From Tritrichomonas musculus (taxonomy: Eukaryota; Parabasalia; Tritrichomonadida; Tritrichomonadidae): DNA of 64,000 nucleotides. Positions 1 to 9,421 of this stretch are shown here, one piece after another. Location of the stretch: NCBI GenBank assembly GCA_039105265.1, contig JAPFFF010000012.1, forward strand, positions 3,100,001 to 3,164,000, given 5' to 3'. The notes under the pieces were generated by a model. That model saw only the letters and a program-made list of their open reading frames with translations. It was not told the origin of the DNA and ran no database searches. A program made the position numbers and the translations under genes. The stretch's first letter is position 1. Every line of letters starts with the position of its first letter.

Positions 1-710
1 TTGAAATTCCGCCTGATTCTAAACTAAGAAAGATAGGTAAAAATGCTTTTTCTATGACACCAATTGAAAAGATTTTCATTCCTTGTCACGTCACCAAAAT
101 TGGAAGTGAAGCGTTTTATTTTTGTGATAATCTTGAACACATTGAAATTCCGGATGATTCAGAGCTACAATCTTTTGAGCCTTTTTTGTTCACATGTTCA
201 GGAGTTAAAAGCGTGACTATTCCGCCAATTTTTTGTGAATTCAAAGAATGTTGGTCTTTCTCTGCTGATGTTTTAAAAAAAGTGTCAATACATCAAAAAA
301 ACCGTTATTTCAAAAATCATGAAAATTTGATTGTTGGTAAAAGTGATGTGAACAATGATGAGTGTGATGTTCTTATTTTCGCATACAGAAATATTATACG
401 TGTTACAATTCCACCAAATATCAAAGTCATAACGTCAAATGCTTTTCAGGGCACTTTGATTGAGAGCATTTTCATTCCTTCAAGTGTCACCAAAATTTGT
501 AGGGGTGCTTTTGATTGTTGTAGTCATCTTGAACGCATTGAATTGGCCCCAGATTCTAAACTTCAAGTGATTGAAAGGCATGCATTCAAGAATACAAGTA
601 TTAAAAGCTTTGTCATTCTTCCTCTTGTTATTTTTGTGGAAGCTGAAGCTTTTGCGTTTTGTGAATTTCTGCAAATTTTAGAAATAGACGAAAATACTGT
701 TGGTAAATAG
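1..710 (+). CDS. BspA-like leucine-rich repeat protein, 3' part
   Basis: The reading frame is open from the left edge (first full codon at base 3) to a TAG at 708-710, so the 5' end lies outside the window. The visible ~235 residues are TpLRR/BspA-type repeats with the pattern IPxxVTxIxxxAFxxCxxLExIEI, degenerate compared with the other LRR genes here. A non-repeat insert near residues 95-125 (containing NRYFKNHENLIVGKSD) resembles one in the N-terminal LRR of the kinase gene at 37118-39573. Family knowledge: BspA-like LRR proteins are very numerous in trichomonads, and many are surface or adhesion proteins. No transmembrane segment is seen in this part. The gene ends in sequence with few Ser/Cys anchors, so it may be diverging. 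Confidence 0.75.
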   Translation, partial: EIPPDSKLRKIGKNAFSMTPIEKIFIPCHVTKIGSEAFYFCDNLEHIEIPDDSELQSFEPFLFTCSGVKSVTIPPIFCEFKECWSFSADVLKKVSIHQKNRYFKNHENLIVGKSDVNNDECDVLIFAYRNIIRVTIPPNIKVITSNAFQGTLIESIFIPSSVTKICRGAFDCCSHLERIELAPDSKLQVIERHAFKNTSIKSFVILPLVIFVEAEAFAFCEFLQILEIDENTVGK

Positions 711-1642
711 AAATCCAAAATTCTATTGGACTGTTATAACCTTCAAATTATAATGGTTCCAAATAAATTAAGAAATAATTTTATTTGAATTAAGGGTGTA
801 CTCAAAAATTCTGATAAAAAAAAAAAAAATATAACGAGCTTTCTCAAACTAAAATGAATTCAATTTTTACGCTTTTGTACCAAAATAAATAACAATTATG
901 GTATTAATCACATTGTTTATTTATTCATATTTTTTAAAAAAAATGAAATAATTACAAAATTAATGTTTTTAATCTGAAAAATTTTGTTGAAAGTTTTTGA
1001 GTAATCATTTTCCATGTAAATGCAATGTTGACATGATCTTTAAATGTTGTTAAAATGTCTCCAATTGAATGTTTACTGAAAATTCATGGCTCATAGTTTG
1101 ATCCAAATCAAGGGACTAATCTAAACATTAAAGAAATCATGGGATTACTTGGTGGTAATATTTTTATTTCATCTGAAAAAGGACAAAATTTGGAGTCATG
1201 AATCTTTTAAAGAAGGACAAGGAAGGAAAAGAAGAAAGATTTTTTGAAAGTGAATATGATTCTTATTACTCAAGTGATGATGACAATAAGAATATTATGC
1301 AAAAGAAATATTTTGTGCAATGATTCGGAGAGAAGAATCAGCTTGTTTCTCCTGAAAATACAGAGCCTTTTCATGTAATATTTTTAATCTTCAAAATTTG
1401 AACATTGATTTTGAAAATTGTCAAAACTTTCTTCTTTTTGATGAATTTAGGAATGCTAAAATAAATAGGATTTTGAAACGGTTTCGATGATCAGATATGA
1501 TGCATAACTTTGATTATACTTTTTCACAACCCTTCCATATTTGACCATTATATGAATTATTTGGTCCTATACAATCCAGCATTTGAATTTGAATGCAAAA
1601 AAAAAAAAAAAGCAATTTTAGTAAAAAAGATTTTTATATAAA
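711..1642. other. AT-rich gap with possible decayed coding sequence
   Basis: No intact gene is seen. Bases 1020-1560 have more coding-like composition than the rest and hold short open stretches on the plus strand, for example 1198-1323 (41 codons with an acidic SDDDN segment), separated by stops in all frames. I cannot assign a family. It is probably a decayed gene. A-runs occur at about 820-833 and 1596-1609. Confidence 0.3.
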
Positions 1643-3090
1643 TCAATACTTCTCAATTATTTCCTCTGACTTTAATCCAATGCTAGCTGGTCTAAATTTC
1701 GGTAATAGATCAAGAGGAACTAATATTTTTTCGAGTGACGTGCATCCAGTGAATACAGAGAATCCAATATTGGTTACTGAATAAGGAATTGTGATTTGTT
1801 TTAATGATGAACAATTAGTGAAAGCTCCGTTTCCAATGAATGTCACTGAAGAAGGAATTGTGATTTGTTTCAATGCATTGCAATCATTAAAAGCATCATC
1901 TCCAATTTTAGAAATTAATGGCAAAGTAACTTTCTTTAGATTAATGCATTTTTGGAAAGTCTTTTCTGAGATAATCTCTACATTTTTTGGTATTTCTATT
2001 TCAGTAAGAGAGATGCATCCAATAAAAACCGAACTTTCAATACATTTCACTGATGATGGAATGGATACACGTGAAAGTGCTGCGCAATCACCAAAAGCTC
2101 TATTTTTAATAGTTGTCACTGATGGCGGAATATCAATTTCTTTAAGATGGTAGCATTTGAAGAAAAGAAAAGCATTAATACATGTTAATGAAGATGAAAT
2201 TGTGGCTTGCGTAAGAGAAGTGCAACAAGCAAAAGCAGTTGGAAAGATTTCAATAACTGATGATGGAATGTCAATCTTTTCTAAAGATTGGCATTCTTGA
2301 AAAGCACATTCATTGATTACTGTAACGGAAGAAGGAATTATCACACTTTTCAAATTCATGCATTTTTTAAATGCTAAAACTCCGATTTCTTTCACTGTTG
2401 GCGGAATTTCAATTTCTTTCAATGAAGAACAATCACAAAAAGTTCCATAATAAATAAATTCAATGGATGCTTCAAGAGTTATTTTTTGGAGTGATATGCA
2501 TGAACTAAAGGCATTTTTACCAATGAACGTAACAGATGAAGGAATAGAAAGTTGTTTAAGTACAATGCATCCATAAAATGCTGATTCTTTAATTACTTTT
2601 AATGAAGATGGAAGAAATACTTGCTCCAATTTTCGACAATTACTAAAAGTTCCTGCTTCAAGTATTTTTAATGATGGTGGAAGTGTCACCTCTATAAGAT
2701 TAGAACATTCAGAAAATGAACTTCCGCCAATTGACGTTACTTAAGGTGGAATTTCAATTCGAGTGAGTGACGAGCAGCACAAAAAGGTGCTCTTTCCCAT
2801 TGATGTTATTGAAGATGGAAGCGTTATATTTGAAAGTGAAGAGCACAATGAAAAAGAATTATCACCAATTGAAACAACGCTTGATGGAATTGATATTTCT
2901 TTTAGTGATTCACATCCATCAAATACATTATCACTAATTACAGTTATTGATGAAGGAATCGTCATTTTCGTTATTTTTCGGCAATCTCTAAAAGTATTTG
3001 GTAATATTTCAGTTACGTTCATTAACAAATATTCAACAATATCAAAGTGGTTCCCTTTGGCAGCCAAATTTAAAGCTATAAAATAAAAAA
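1643..3090 (-). pseudogene. Locus A 3' part: ankyrin repeat plus BspA-like LRR domain, one in-frame stop
   Basis: Read on the minus strand, the frame opens near 3090 with the end of an ankyrin repeat (ALNLAAKGNHFDIVEYLL). It then runs directly into about 20 BspA-type LRRs of ~23 residues, ending in EEIIEKY and a stop at 1643. The frame is intact except for a TAA at 2741-2743, where the repeat consensus IPPSVTSIG predicts Ser; TCA to TAA is a one-base change. The LRR sequence continues unaltered past the stop. It lies just downstream of, and in the same direction as, the DUF3447 gene at 3155-4504, and the two look like parts of one gene separated by a short AT-rich gap. Alternatives are a recent nonsense allele, a sequencing error, or two separate proteins. 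Confidence 0.65.
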
Positions 3091-3154
3091 AAATATGTTT
3101 AAATTTGATAAAATTAAAAAAAGTGGAATATTATTCAAACCAATTAATTTTATT

Positions 3155-4504
3155 TTAAATTTCATTAAACAAAAATATTTGGCTTTTAAAATTCCATAAA
3201 AACTGTAAATAAGAATTATTTGATAAAAAAAATTTGATTGGTTTAACGATGATATCATTAGCATTTATCATTTTGCTTTGTATAAAAAGTTTTACAAGGT
3301 ATAAATATCCAAATTGGCATAAATATTTGAAAATAAATCTTCGTTCAACATTTGCTGGCATGAAATCATAATTGTGATATTGAAAACTAGATGAAATAAC
3401 ATCATCTTTTTCTTCATTTTTATCTTCTTGAATGATATTTTCTTGAATGTTATTTTGATCCTTTTTAAACAGATTTTTAAAGAAACCAAAAAATGAATTA
3501 ATTTTATTTTCTTGTTTCTCAGCTTTAGCTTGTTTTTCTTCATTGAAAGGAATGATTTTCACAGTTTTGTCTGATTGGTTTTCATTTATTAATAAATTAT
3601 CTTCAATATAACGTGCTAATTCATTGTGATGGCATTTAATTGATTCATTGAAGCATTCTTGATAAGTTTCATCATTTGGAAGAATTTGGTTTTCTTCTAG
3701 AAAATGAATTAAATCAGGATTTCGACCATGAATTGCGTAAATCCACAATGATTTCGGTAGTTCAATTTGATTAAATCGTAAATAATGAAAAATTTGAAGT
3801 GATCCGAAGAAAGCAGCGTATTCAATCAATGTTGGATGATTTTTATTTAAAAATGAATTTGTTTCAAAAATTGAAGGTTTGATTGTGATTGAAAGTGATG
3901 TGTTCGATTGATTCATGTATGATATGAACTCTTCAGATGAGTCATTTCGAATCAACTCACAGATGTATGATTCATTTTCGCCAATTTTACGTAAATAATC
4001 GATTTTTTCTAATGAACCTGGAATTTTTTTAGAAAGTTGCTTTTCAATTTTATCTTTTTTTTCTTTTGGAATCAATTCTTTGATTTCATTGAAAAAGTAG
4101 AAATGGTAATTTTTCGATTTTTGAGTTAAAAATGCGTTAACGATATTGTCATCAATGGTAATAACTTTCTCTGTAATTAGATATAAAAGAATTCGCTTGC
4201 TGCGCTTGAATAAGTTGAATATTTGAATGTTTGTCAAGATTTGTTTGATTGTATTTGTAAAATATGAGAGAATCCGCTCAATTCTTTCGAAAAAATATTG
4301 GGAATGGTGATGATTTTTAGATATTTTGCAAATAATTTCCATAATTTCACAAATTGAATCTTTGTTATCTAAAATATTTTGATTATCCATGATATTAATA
4401 AAATTTTGATATGCTTCTTCACTTTCTGAGTTATCAGAATCAATATATTCAAGAATGGAATTATAAATATCTTTTACATTATTGAAATGCTCTTGAACAT
4501 CCAT
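3155..4504 (-). CDS. Locus A 5' part: DUF3447/ankyrin protein
   Basis: The ATG at 4504 gives a 449-aa frame. Residues 1-330 match the trichomonad DUF3447-type ankyrin family: an N-terminal helical region, then the hallmark run FETNSFL...LIEYAAFFGSLQI, then LWIYAIH with NPDLIHFLE. A Lys/Asn-rich linker (about residues 320-365) precedes a further ankyrin unit ending near MINAND. The last ~25 residues are AT-driven sequence, not ankyrin. The next ankyrin repeat resumes about 70 bp downstream and leads into an LRR domain (1643-3090). The start is supported by matching starts in loci B and C. No signal peptide or membrane segment is seen. Molecular function is unknown; ankyrin repeats normally bind proteins. 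Confidence 0.75.
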   Translation of the reverse strand: MDVQEHFNNVKDIYNSILEYIDSDNSESEEAYQNFINIMDNQNILDNKDSICEIMEIICKISKNHHHSQYFFERIERILSYFTNTIKQILTNIQIFNLFKRSKRILLYLITEKVITIDDNIVNAFLTQKSKNYHFYFFNEIKELIPKEKKDKIEKQLSKKIPGSLEKIDYLRKIGENESYICELIRNDSSEEFISYMNQSNTSLSITIKPSIFETNSFLNKNHPTLIEYAAFFGSLQIFHYLRFNQIELPKSLWIYAIHGRNPDLIHFLEENQILPNDETYQECFNESIKCHHNELARYIEDNLLINENQSDKTVKIIPFNEEKQAKAEKQENKINSFFGFFKNLFKKDQNNIQENIIQEDKNEEKDDVISSSFQYHNYDFMPANVERRFIFKYLCQFGYLYLVKLFIQSKMINANDIIVKPIKFFLSNNSYLQFLWNFKSQIFLFNEI

Positions 4505-4757
4505 TTTGACTAAATTTATTTAATTCAAAAATCGATCGGTATGGTCAAATTTATTTTGTCAATTAAAAAATAAACGTATAGTGGAAAAAAGTCAATTTTT
4601 TATGTTGACAAATTAAAATAAATTTTCCTAATGAACCATTTGGAATAATTCAACACTTTTAATTAAATTTTGTATCTCATGTTATGTATAATCTATTTTA
4701 TTTATTATTTGAAAGAGCCTTTCTTTATTCATATTTTTCCTTCATTTCATTGTTTTT

Positions 4758-4793
<36 letters not shown>

Positions 4794-4835
4794 AAAAATA
4801 AAATATTCATACATATCAATATTTTACAATTCAAC
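4505..4835. other. AT-rich divergent intergenic region
   Basis: This lies between the minus-strand DUF3447 gene and the plus-strand glycine-rich relic, so it would hold both promoters. I see no clear core promoter motif. It contains a run of 33 A residues at 4759-4791. Confidence 0.4.
4759..4791. repeat. Poly(A) homopolymer, 33 bp
   Basis: An uninterrupted A-run upstream of the glycine-rich relic. Comparable runs occur at 28553-28591 (39), 33097-33123 (27) and 36912-36935 (24 A). Confidence 0.9.
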
Positions 4836-5829
4836 ATGGAATACTTGACACAAAAAGGAATAGAATTATCATTAGCACAAGTGATGCAAAAAAATCTTGG
4901 AAGTGAAGCGTATGAAAAAGGAGAACCAATTACATCACTTCATATGAGCACAAGATTTATATGAGATGCATTGTTTGTAACAGTGAAGGTGAATCAAACG
5001 AAATTATGAGTAACCCAGTGACAACGAGTGGTAGTCTTACATTCGATTATGAAGGAAAAGCAGCCAAAATTTCACTTCCTCAAGGTCCCTACAAACTTGA
5101 AGTTTGAGGTGGGAAAGGTGGTGATTCTACTGGCAAACAATCTTCAGTTCCAGGAGGATTAGGCGGTTATTCACGAGGTATTCTGAGTTTGAATAAAGAA
5201 GAGACAGTTTATGTTTTTGTTGGAGAAAAAGGTCGTCCATCAAATTCATCCGGAGGTTCAAGTACGAAAGGAGGCCTCCCAGACGGTGGAAGAATAAAAA
5301 CTGGTCACAATTGTAATTGTTACACGACGGTTCAAGGAACAGGAGGAGGTTCTACATCAATTCGAATCGCAAGTGACACGAACTACAGTCGAGTGATTGT
5401 CGCAGGTGGTGGAGCTATTGGTGACTGTTACCTTGTTAATCCAGGCAGATTTGGAGGAGGTCAGAATGGAGGCAACTGCTACTATCGTGAAGAAATCAGA
5501 CAGGCAGCACCCGGTGCCTCGGTGAAGGCGATGACTGACACGGAGATCCAGGAGTTTTTGGTTCAGGGGCCACAGGTAAGTACTGTAAAGGATGTGATTC
5601 AAGTGGCGGTGGTGGATGTGGTTGGTACGGAGATGGAAGCGGTGGATATTGAAATATCAAATTTTGTTCTGGTGGTGGAAATGGATCAGGTTGGACGTTC
5701 ACCGAGACGAGTCTGCAACGATTTCAGTCAGGGAATTCATCAAATGCATCTAATTATGAATTAAAAAGTACTCACTACTTAACGGATGAAAAATCATTTC
5801 GAGATATGAAAAATAAATATTTTGAATAG
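4836..5829 (+). pseudogene. Glycine-rich domain protein (ALK/LTK-type Gly-rich repeat), broken
   Basis: The putative ATG at 4836 starts MEYLTQKGIELSLAQ. About 40 codons later the frame shifts (near 4950) and continues as NPVTTSGSLTFDYEG, a normal lead-in for a Gly-rich module, followed by GGKGGDSTG, GGLGGYSRG, VFVGEKGR, VIVAGGGA, GGGCGWYGDG and CSGGGNGSGW. That pattern of GG-, Cys- and aromatic-bearing loops resembles the glycine-rich domain next to ALK-type receptor ectodomains, which is also found in protist proteins. Breaks: the shift near 4950, a TGA at 5105-5107 where Trp is expected, a shift near 5500, and a further TGA near 5677. The end at TAG 5827-5829 is in the final frame. No transmembrane segment is seen. 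It was probably a secreted or surface protein. Confidence 0.55.
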
Positions 5830-5897
5830 GTCATATGTGATATAAAAAAAAATGAAAAAATATTTTAAAAACTTTGAAATTTTATTGAAGATTTAGA

Positions 5898-8800
5898 TTA
5901 TCTAGGATTGGGGATTTGAACGCATTTGCATATCGGGAATCCCTCCACACATCCATATCCACAATCACAGAATGAACGTATTTCACCTTTGTAACAGAGT
6001 TTGTGTCCAATATGACAAATTTTAGCACACCATTCACAACATCCTTTACCATCAGGGTAATTGCATGTAATGCATCTATAAAATGGCTGAATAATAAAAT
6101 TTTTACCTGTTCTATTAAATGTACAAGGGCCAGGAATAAAAGCAGGCTTATTTCCAGCAGGACACTCTTTGTTACATATGCATTGAAATGAAATATTTGC
6201 AGCGCCACAATCGCAATAACCTTTTTTATAGCCACATGAACGTACATCATGGTTGCTATGACAAATTCTTGCACAAGATTCACAAATACATTGACCTTGC
6301 CTTAAATTGCAAGTGATGCAAGTGTATAACTTTTGATTTTTCATTGTTTTGCCTGTTTTAAGGAATGTGCATGGCATGATTTTCATTTGATCTGATGTGT
6401 TCGGAATAATATTATATAAGAATCTTTGATTTGGTTTGTAAAATGTGATATAAGTTCCTCTATAAAATGCATCATTACAAACAGTATTTACTGGAATTTT
6501 TATTTCCAATGATGTGCATTTAGAAAATGCATAAGAATTAATATGTGTCACAGAAGAAGGAATTTCTATTGATTTCAATGATGTACATTCTGAAAATGCA
6601 TAACTACAAATGCATGTAATAGAAGAAGGAATTTCAATTGATTCCAATGATGTGCATTTAGAAAATGCATATTTATAAATAAATGTCACAGAAGAAGGAA
6701 TTTCTATTGATTTCAATGATGTACATTCCGAAAATGTATAACTACAAATGCATGTAATAGAAGAAGGAATTTCAATTGATTCCAATGACGTACATCCTGA
6801 AAATGAATATTCTTTGATTTCTTTAACAGAAGAAGGAATTTCTATTGATTTTAATGATCTACATCCCTGAAATGAATGTTTTTCAATAATTTCAACAGAA
6901 GAAGGAATTTTAATTGATTCCAATGACGAACAATTTTCAAAAGAATTTTCTTCAATTTTCATAACAGAAGAAGGAATTTCTATTGATTTCAATGACGAAC
7001 AATTTGAAAAAGCAAAGCGACCAATTGCTTTAATAGAAGAAGGAATTTCAATTGATTCCAATGATGTACATTTCGAAAATGAATATTCTTTTATTTCTCT
7101 AACCGAAGAAGGAATTTCTATTGATTCCAATGATGTACATCCAGAAAATGAATATTCTTCGATTTCTTTAACTGAAGTAGGAATTATTATCGATGTTAAT
7201 GATGAGCAATTTGAAAAAGCACTATTACTTATTGTTCCAATAGAAGAAGGAATTTTTATTGATTCCAATGATGTGCATTTAGAAAATGCATATTTATAAA
7301 TAAATGTCACAGAAGAAGGAATTTCTATTGATTTCAATGATGTACATTCCGAAAATGTATAACTACAAATGCATGTAATAGAAGAAGGAATTTCAATTGA
7401 TTCCAATGACGTACATCCTGAAAATGAATATTCTTTGATTTCTTTAACAGAAGAAGGAATTTCTATTGATTTTAATGATCTACATCCCTGAAATGAATGT
7501 TTTTCAATAATTTCAACAGAAGAAGGAATTTTAATTGATTCCAATGACGAACAATTTTCAAAAGAATTTTCTTCAATTTTCATAACAGAAGAAGGAATTT
7601 CTATTGATTTCAATGACGAACAATTTGAAAAAGCAAAGCGACCAATTGCTTTAATAGAAGAAGGAATTTCAATTGATTCCAATGATGTACATTTCGAAAA
7701 TGAATATTCTTTTATTTCTCTAACCGAAGAAGGAATTTCTATTGATTCCAATGATGTACATCCAGAAAATGAATATTCTTCGATTTCTTTAACTGAAGTA
7801 GGAATTATTATCGATGTTAATGATGAGCAATTTGAAAAAGCACTATTACTTATTGTTCCAATAGAAGAAGGAATTTTTATTGATTCCAATGATGTGCATT
7901 TAGAAAATGCATATTTATAAATAAATGTCACAGAAGAAGGAATTTCTATTGATTTCAATGATGTACATTCCGAAAATGTATAACTACAAATGCATGTAAT
8001 AGAAGAAGGAATTTCAATTGATTCCAATGACGAACAATTTTCAAAAGAATTTTCTTCAATTTTCATAACAGAAGAAGGAATTTCAATTGATTTTAATGAC
8101 GTACATCCTGAAAATGAATATTCTTTGATTTCTTTAACAGAAGAAGGAATTTCTATTGATTTTAATGATCTACATCCCTGAAATGAATGTTTTTCAATAA
8201 TTTCAACAGAAGAAGGAATTTTAATTGATTCCAATGACGAACAATTTTCAAAAGAATTTTCTTCAATTTTCATAACAGAAGAAGGAATTTCTATTGATTT
8301 CAATGACGAACAATTTGAAAAAGCAAAGCGACCAATTGCTTTAATAGAAGAAGGAATTTCAATTGATTCCAATGATGTACATTTCGAAAATGAATATTCT
8401 TTTATTTCTCTAACCGAAGAAGGAATTTCTATTGATTCCAATGACGAACAATTTGAAAAAGCAAAGCGACCAATTGCTTTAATAGAAGAAGGAATTTCTA
8501 TTGATTTTAATGATCTACGTCCTGAAAAAAGATAATCTGAGATTAAAATGACAGAAGAAGGAATTGAAAATGCTTCAAGTGAATTACATCCTTCAAATAA
8601 ATCACGATTGATGTCTTCTATTTGCTCTATTTTGGGAATTGTTTTTAATGATGAACAATCTCGAAAAACATGGTGTCCAATGGATGTGATTATTGATTGA
8701 TTATTGATTGTTTTCAATGATTTACATTTATCAAAACATAAAGATTTTAATATAGTAAAAGATCCATCAACGGTTTCAAGCGACTCACAGTTACAAAAGA

Positions 8801-9143
8801 GGCCATCTTCAATGACATCAACTGATGGTGGCAAAGAAATATTTGTCATTGATGAACAATTATCGAAGCAGAGTTCTCCAATTGAAACAAGTGAGTCGTT
8901 TAATTTTATTTCCATAAGCGATTTGCAATAGGCAAATGCATTTTTTTCTATTATAGTGACTGATTGTGGAATTGTTATTTCCATTAGTGATTCACATTTA
9001 TAGAACGCTTTCTCACCAATTTTTTTGATTGAATTAGGCAATATTATTCGTTCAAAACGGCAATTTTGGAATAAATTATTGCTTATTTCATCAACTACAA
9101 CTAAAGAAAGATCAATTTTCAATACTTTTGAATATCTAAACAT
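5898..9143 (-). CDS. Locus B 3' part: BspA-like LRR protein with two C-terminal UBR-box-like zinc fingers
   Basis: The first ATG is at 9143 (1,081 aa), but the same frame is open up to 9257 and encodes an ankyrin repeat (SALRSALQKSNKEIINILL), so the true start may be in an upstream segment. About residues 35-905 are ~23-residue BspA-type LRRs (IEIPSSVxxIxxxxFxxCxSLxS). About residues 923-995 and 1004-1075 are two Cys/His modules with CTF...TGK...Y-C-I-T-C...C-E-x-CA-x-I-CH-x-x-H...CDCG. This closely follows the UBR-box zinc finger, especially the UBR4-like type that reads N-degrons or acts as a scaffold in ubiquitin ligases. No RING or HECT domain, signal peptide or membrane segment is visible. 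Three near-identical 621-bp blocks lie in the LRR part. The LRR and zinc-finger assignments are strong; the function is inference. Confidence 0.8.
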   Translation of the reverse strand: MFRYSKVLKIDLSLVVVDEISNNLFQNCRFERIILPNSIKKIGEKAFYKCESLMEITIPQSVTIIEKNAFAYCKSLMEIKLNDSLVSIGELCFDNCSSMTNISLPPSVDVIEDGLFCNCESLETVDGSFTILKSLCFDKCKSLKTINNQSIITSIGHHVFRDCSSLKTIPKIEQIEDINRDLFEGCNSLEAFSIPSSVILISDYLFSGRRSLKSIEIPSSIKAIGRFAFSNCSSLESIEIPSSVREIKEYSFSKCTSLESIEIPSSIKAIGRFAFSNCSSLKSIEIPSSVMKIEENSFENCSSLESIKIPSSVEIIEKHSFQGCRSLKSIEIPSSVKEIKEYSFSGCTSLKSIEIPSSVMKIEENSFENCSSLESIEIPSSITCICSYTFSECTSLKSIEIPSSVTFIYKYAFSKCTSLESIKIPSSIGTISNSAFSNCSSLTSIIIPTSVKEIEEYSFSGCTSLESIEIPSSVREIKEYSFSKCTSLESIEIPSSIKAIGRFAFSNCSSLKSIEIPSSVMKIEENSFENCSSLESIKIPSSVEIIEKHSFQGCRSLKSIEIPSSVKEIKEYSFSGCTSLESIEIPSSITCICSYTFSECTSLKSIEIPSSVTFIYKYAFSKCTSLESIKIPSSIGTISNSAFSNCSSLTSIIIPTSVKEIEEYSFSGCTSLESIEIPSSVREIKEYSFSKCTSLESIEIPSSIKAIGRFAFSNCSSLKSIEIPSSVMKIEENSFENCSSLESIKIPSSVEIIEKHSFQGCRSLKSIEIPSSVKEIKEYSFSGCTSLESIEIPSSITCICSYTFSECTSLKSIEIPSSVTFIYKYAFSKCTSLESIEIPSSITCICSYAFSECTSLKSIEIPSSVTHINSYAFSKCTSLEIKIPVNTVCNDAFYRGTYITFYKPNQRFLYNIIPNTSDQMKIMPCTFLKTGKTMKNQKLYTCITCNLRQGQCICESCARICHSNHDVRSCGYKKGYCDCGAANISFQCICNKECPAGNKPAFIPGPCTFNRTGKNFIIQPFYRCITCNYPDGKGCCEWCAKICHIGHKLCYKGEIRSFCDCGYGCVEGFPICKCVQIPNPR
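6651..8513. repeat. Three tandem 621-bp blocks inside LRR gene B
   Basis: The same landmark (tgtgcattta) starts at 6651, 7272 and 7893, giving an exact 621-bp period. That is nine 69-bp LRR units. The first two blocks are almost identical. The third carries a local shuffle of single 69-bp units near 8000-8100 and at its far end. The frame is kept throughout. This fits recent unequal crossing-over or gene conversion. Confidence 0.9.
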
Positions 9144-9421
9144 ACAAGGTGATAATCTCAAATTTTTGCATTGTAATAGAATATTTATTATTTCTTTGTT
9201 ACTTTTTTGTAATGCTGAACGTAAGGCTGAACAATTAAAAATACAAACTTTAAAATTTCATTAAATAAATGATTCTGAAATTTGATTAAATAAATGATTT
9301 TTAAAATATTATTAAATATAAATTATTTGAAATTTGATAAATATAAATTATTTGAAATTTGACAAATTTTTTTTCTGAAATGTCATTCAAAAAAAAATTT
9401 TTTTCTGAATTTTATGAATAA

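Noticed and set aside
1198-1323. 41-codon acidic ORF as a small gene
   Set aside because: No family signature, no promoter-like context, and it lies within sequence with stops in all frames; more likely a relic.
6481-8520. Regular repeats considered as a CRISPR or satellite array
   Set aside because: The 69-bp units encode in-frame LRRs of 23 residues, with no spacer-repeat pattern.
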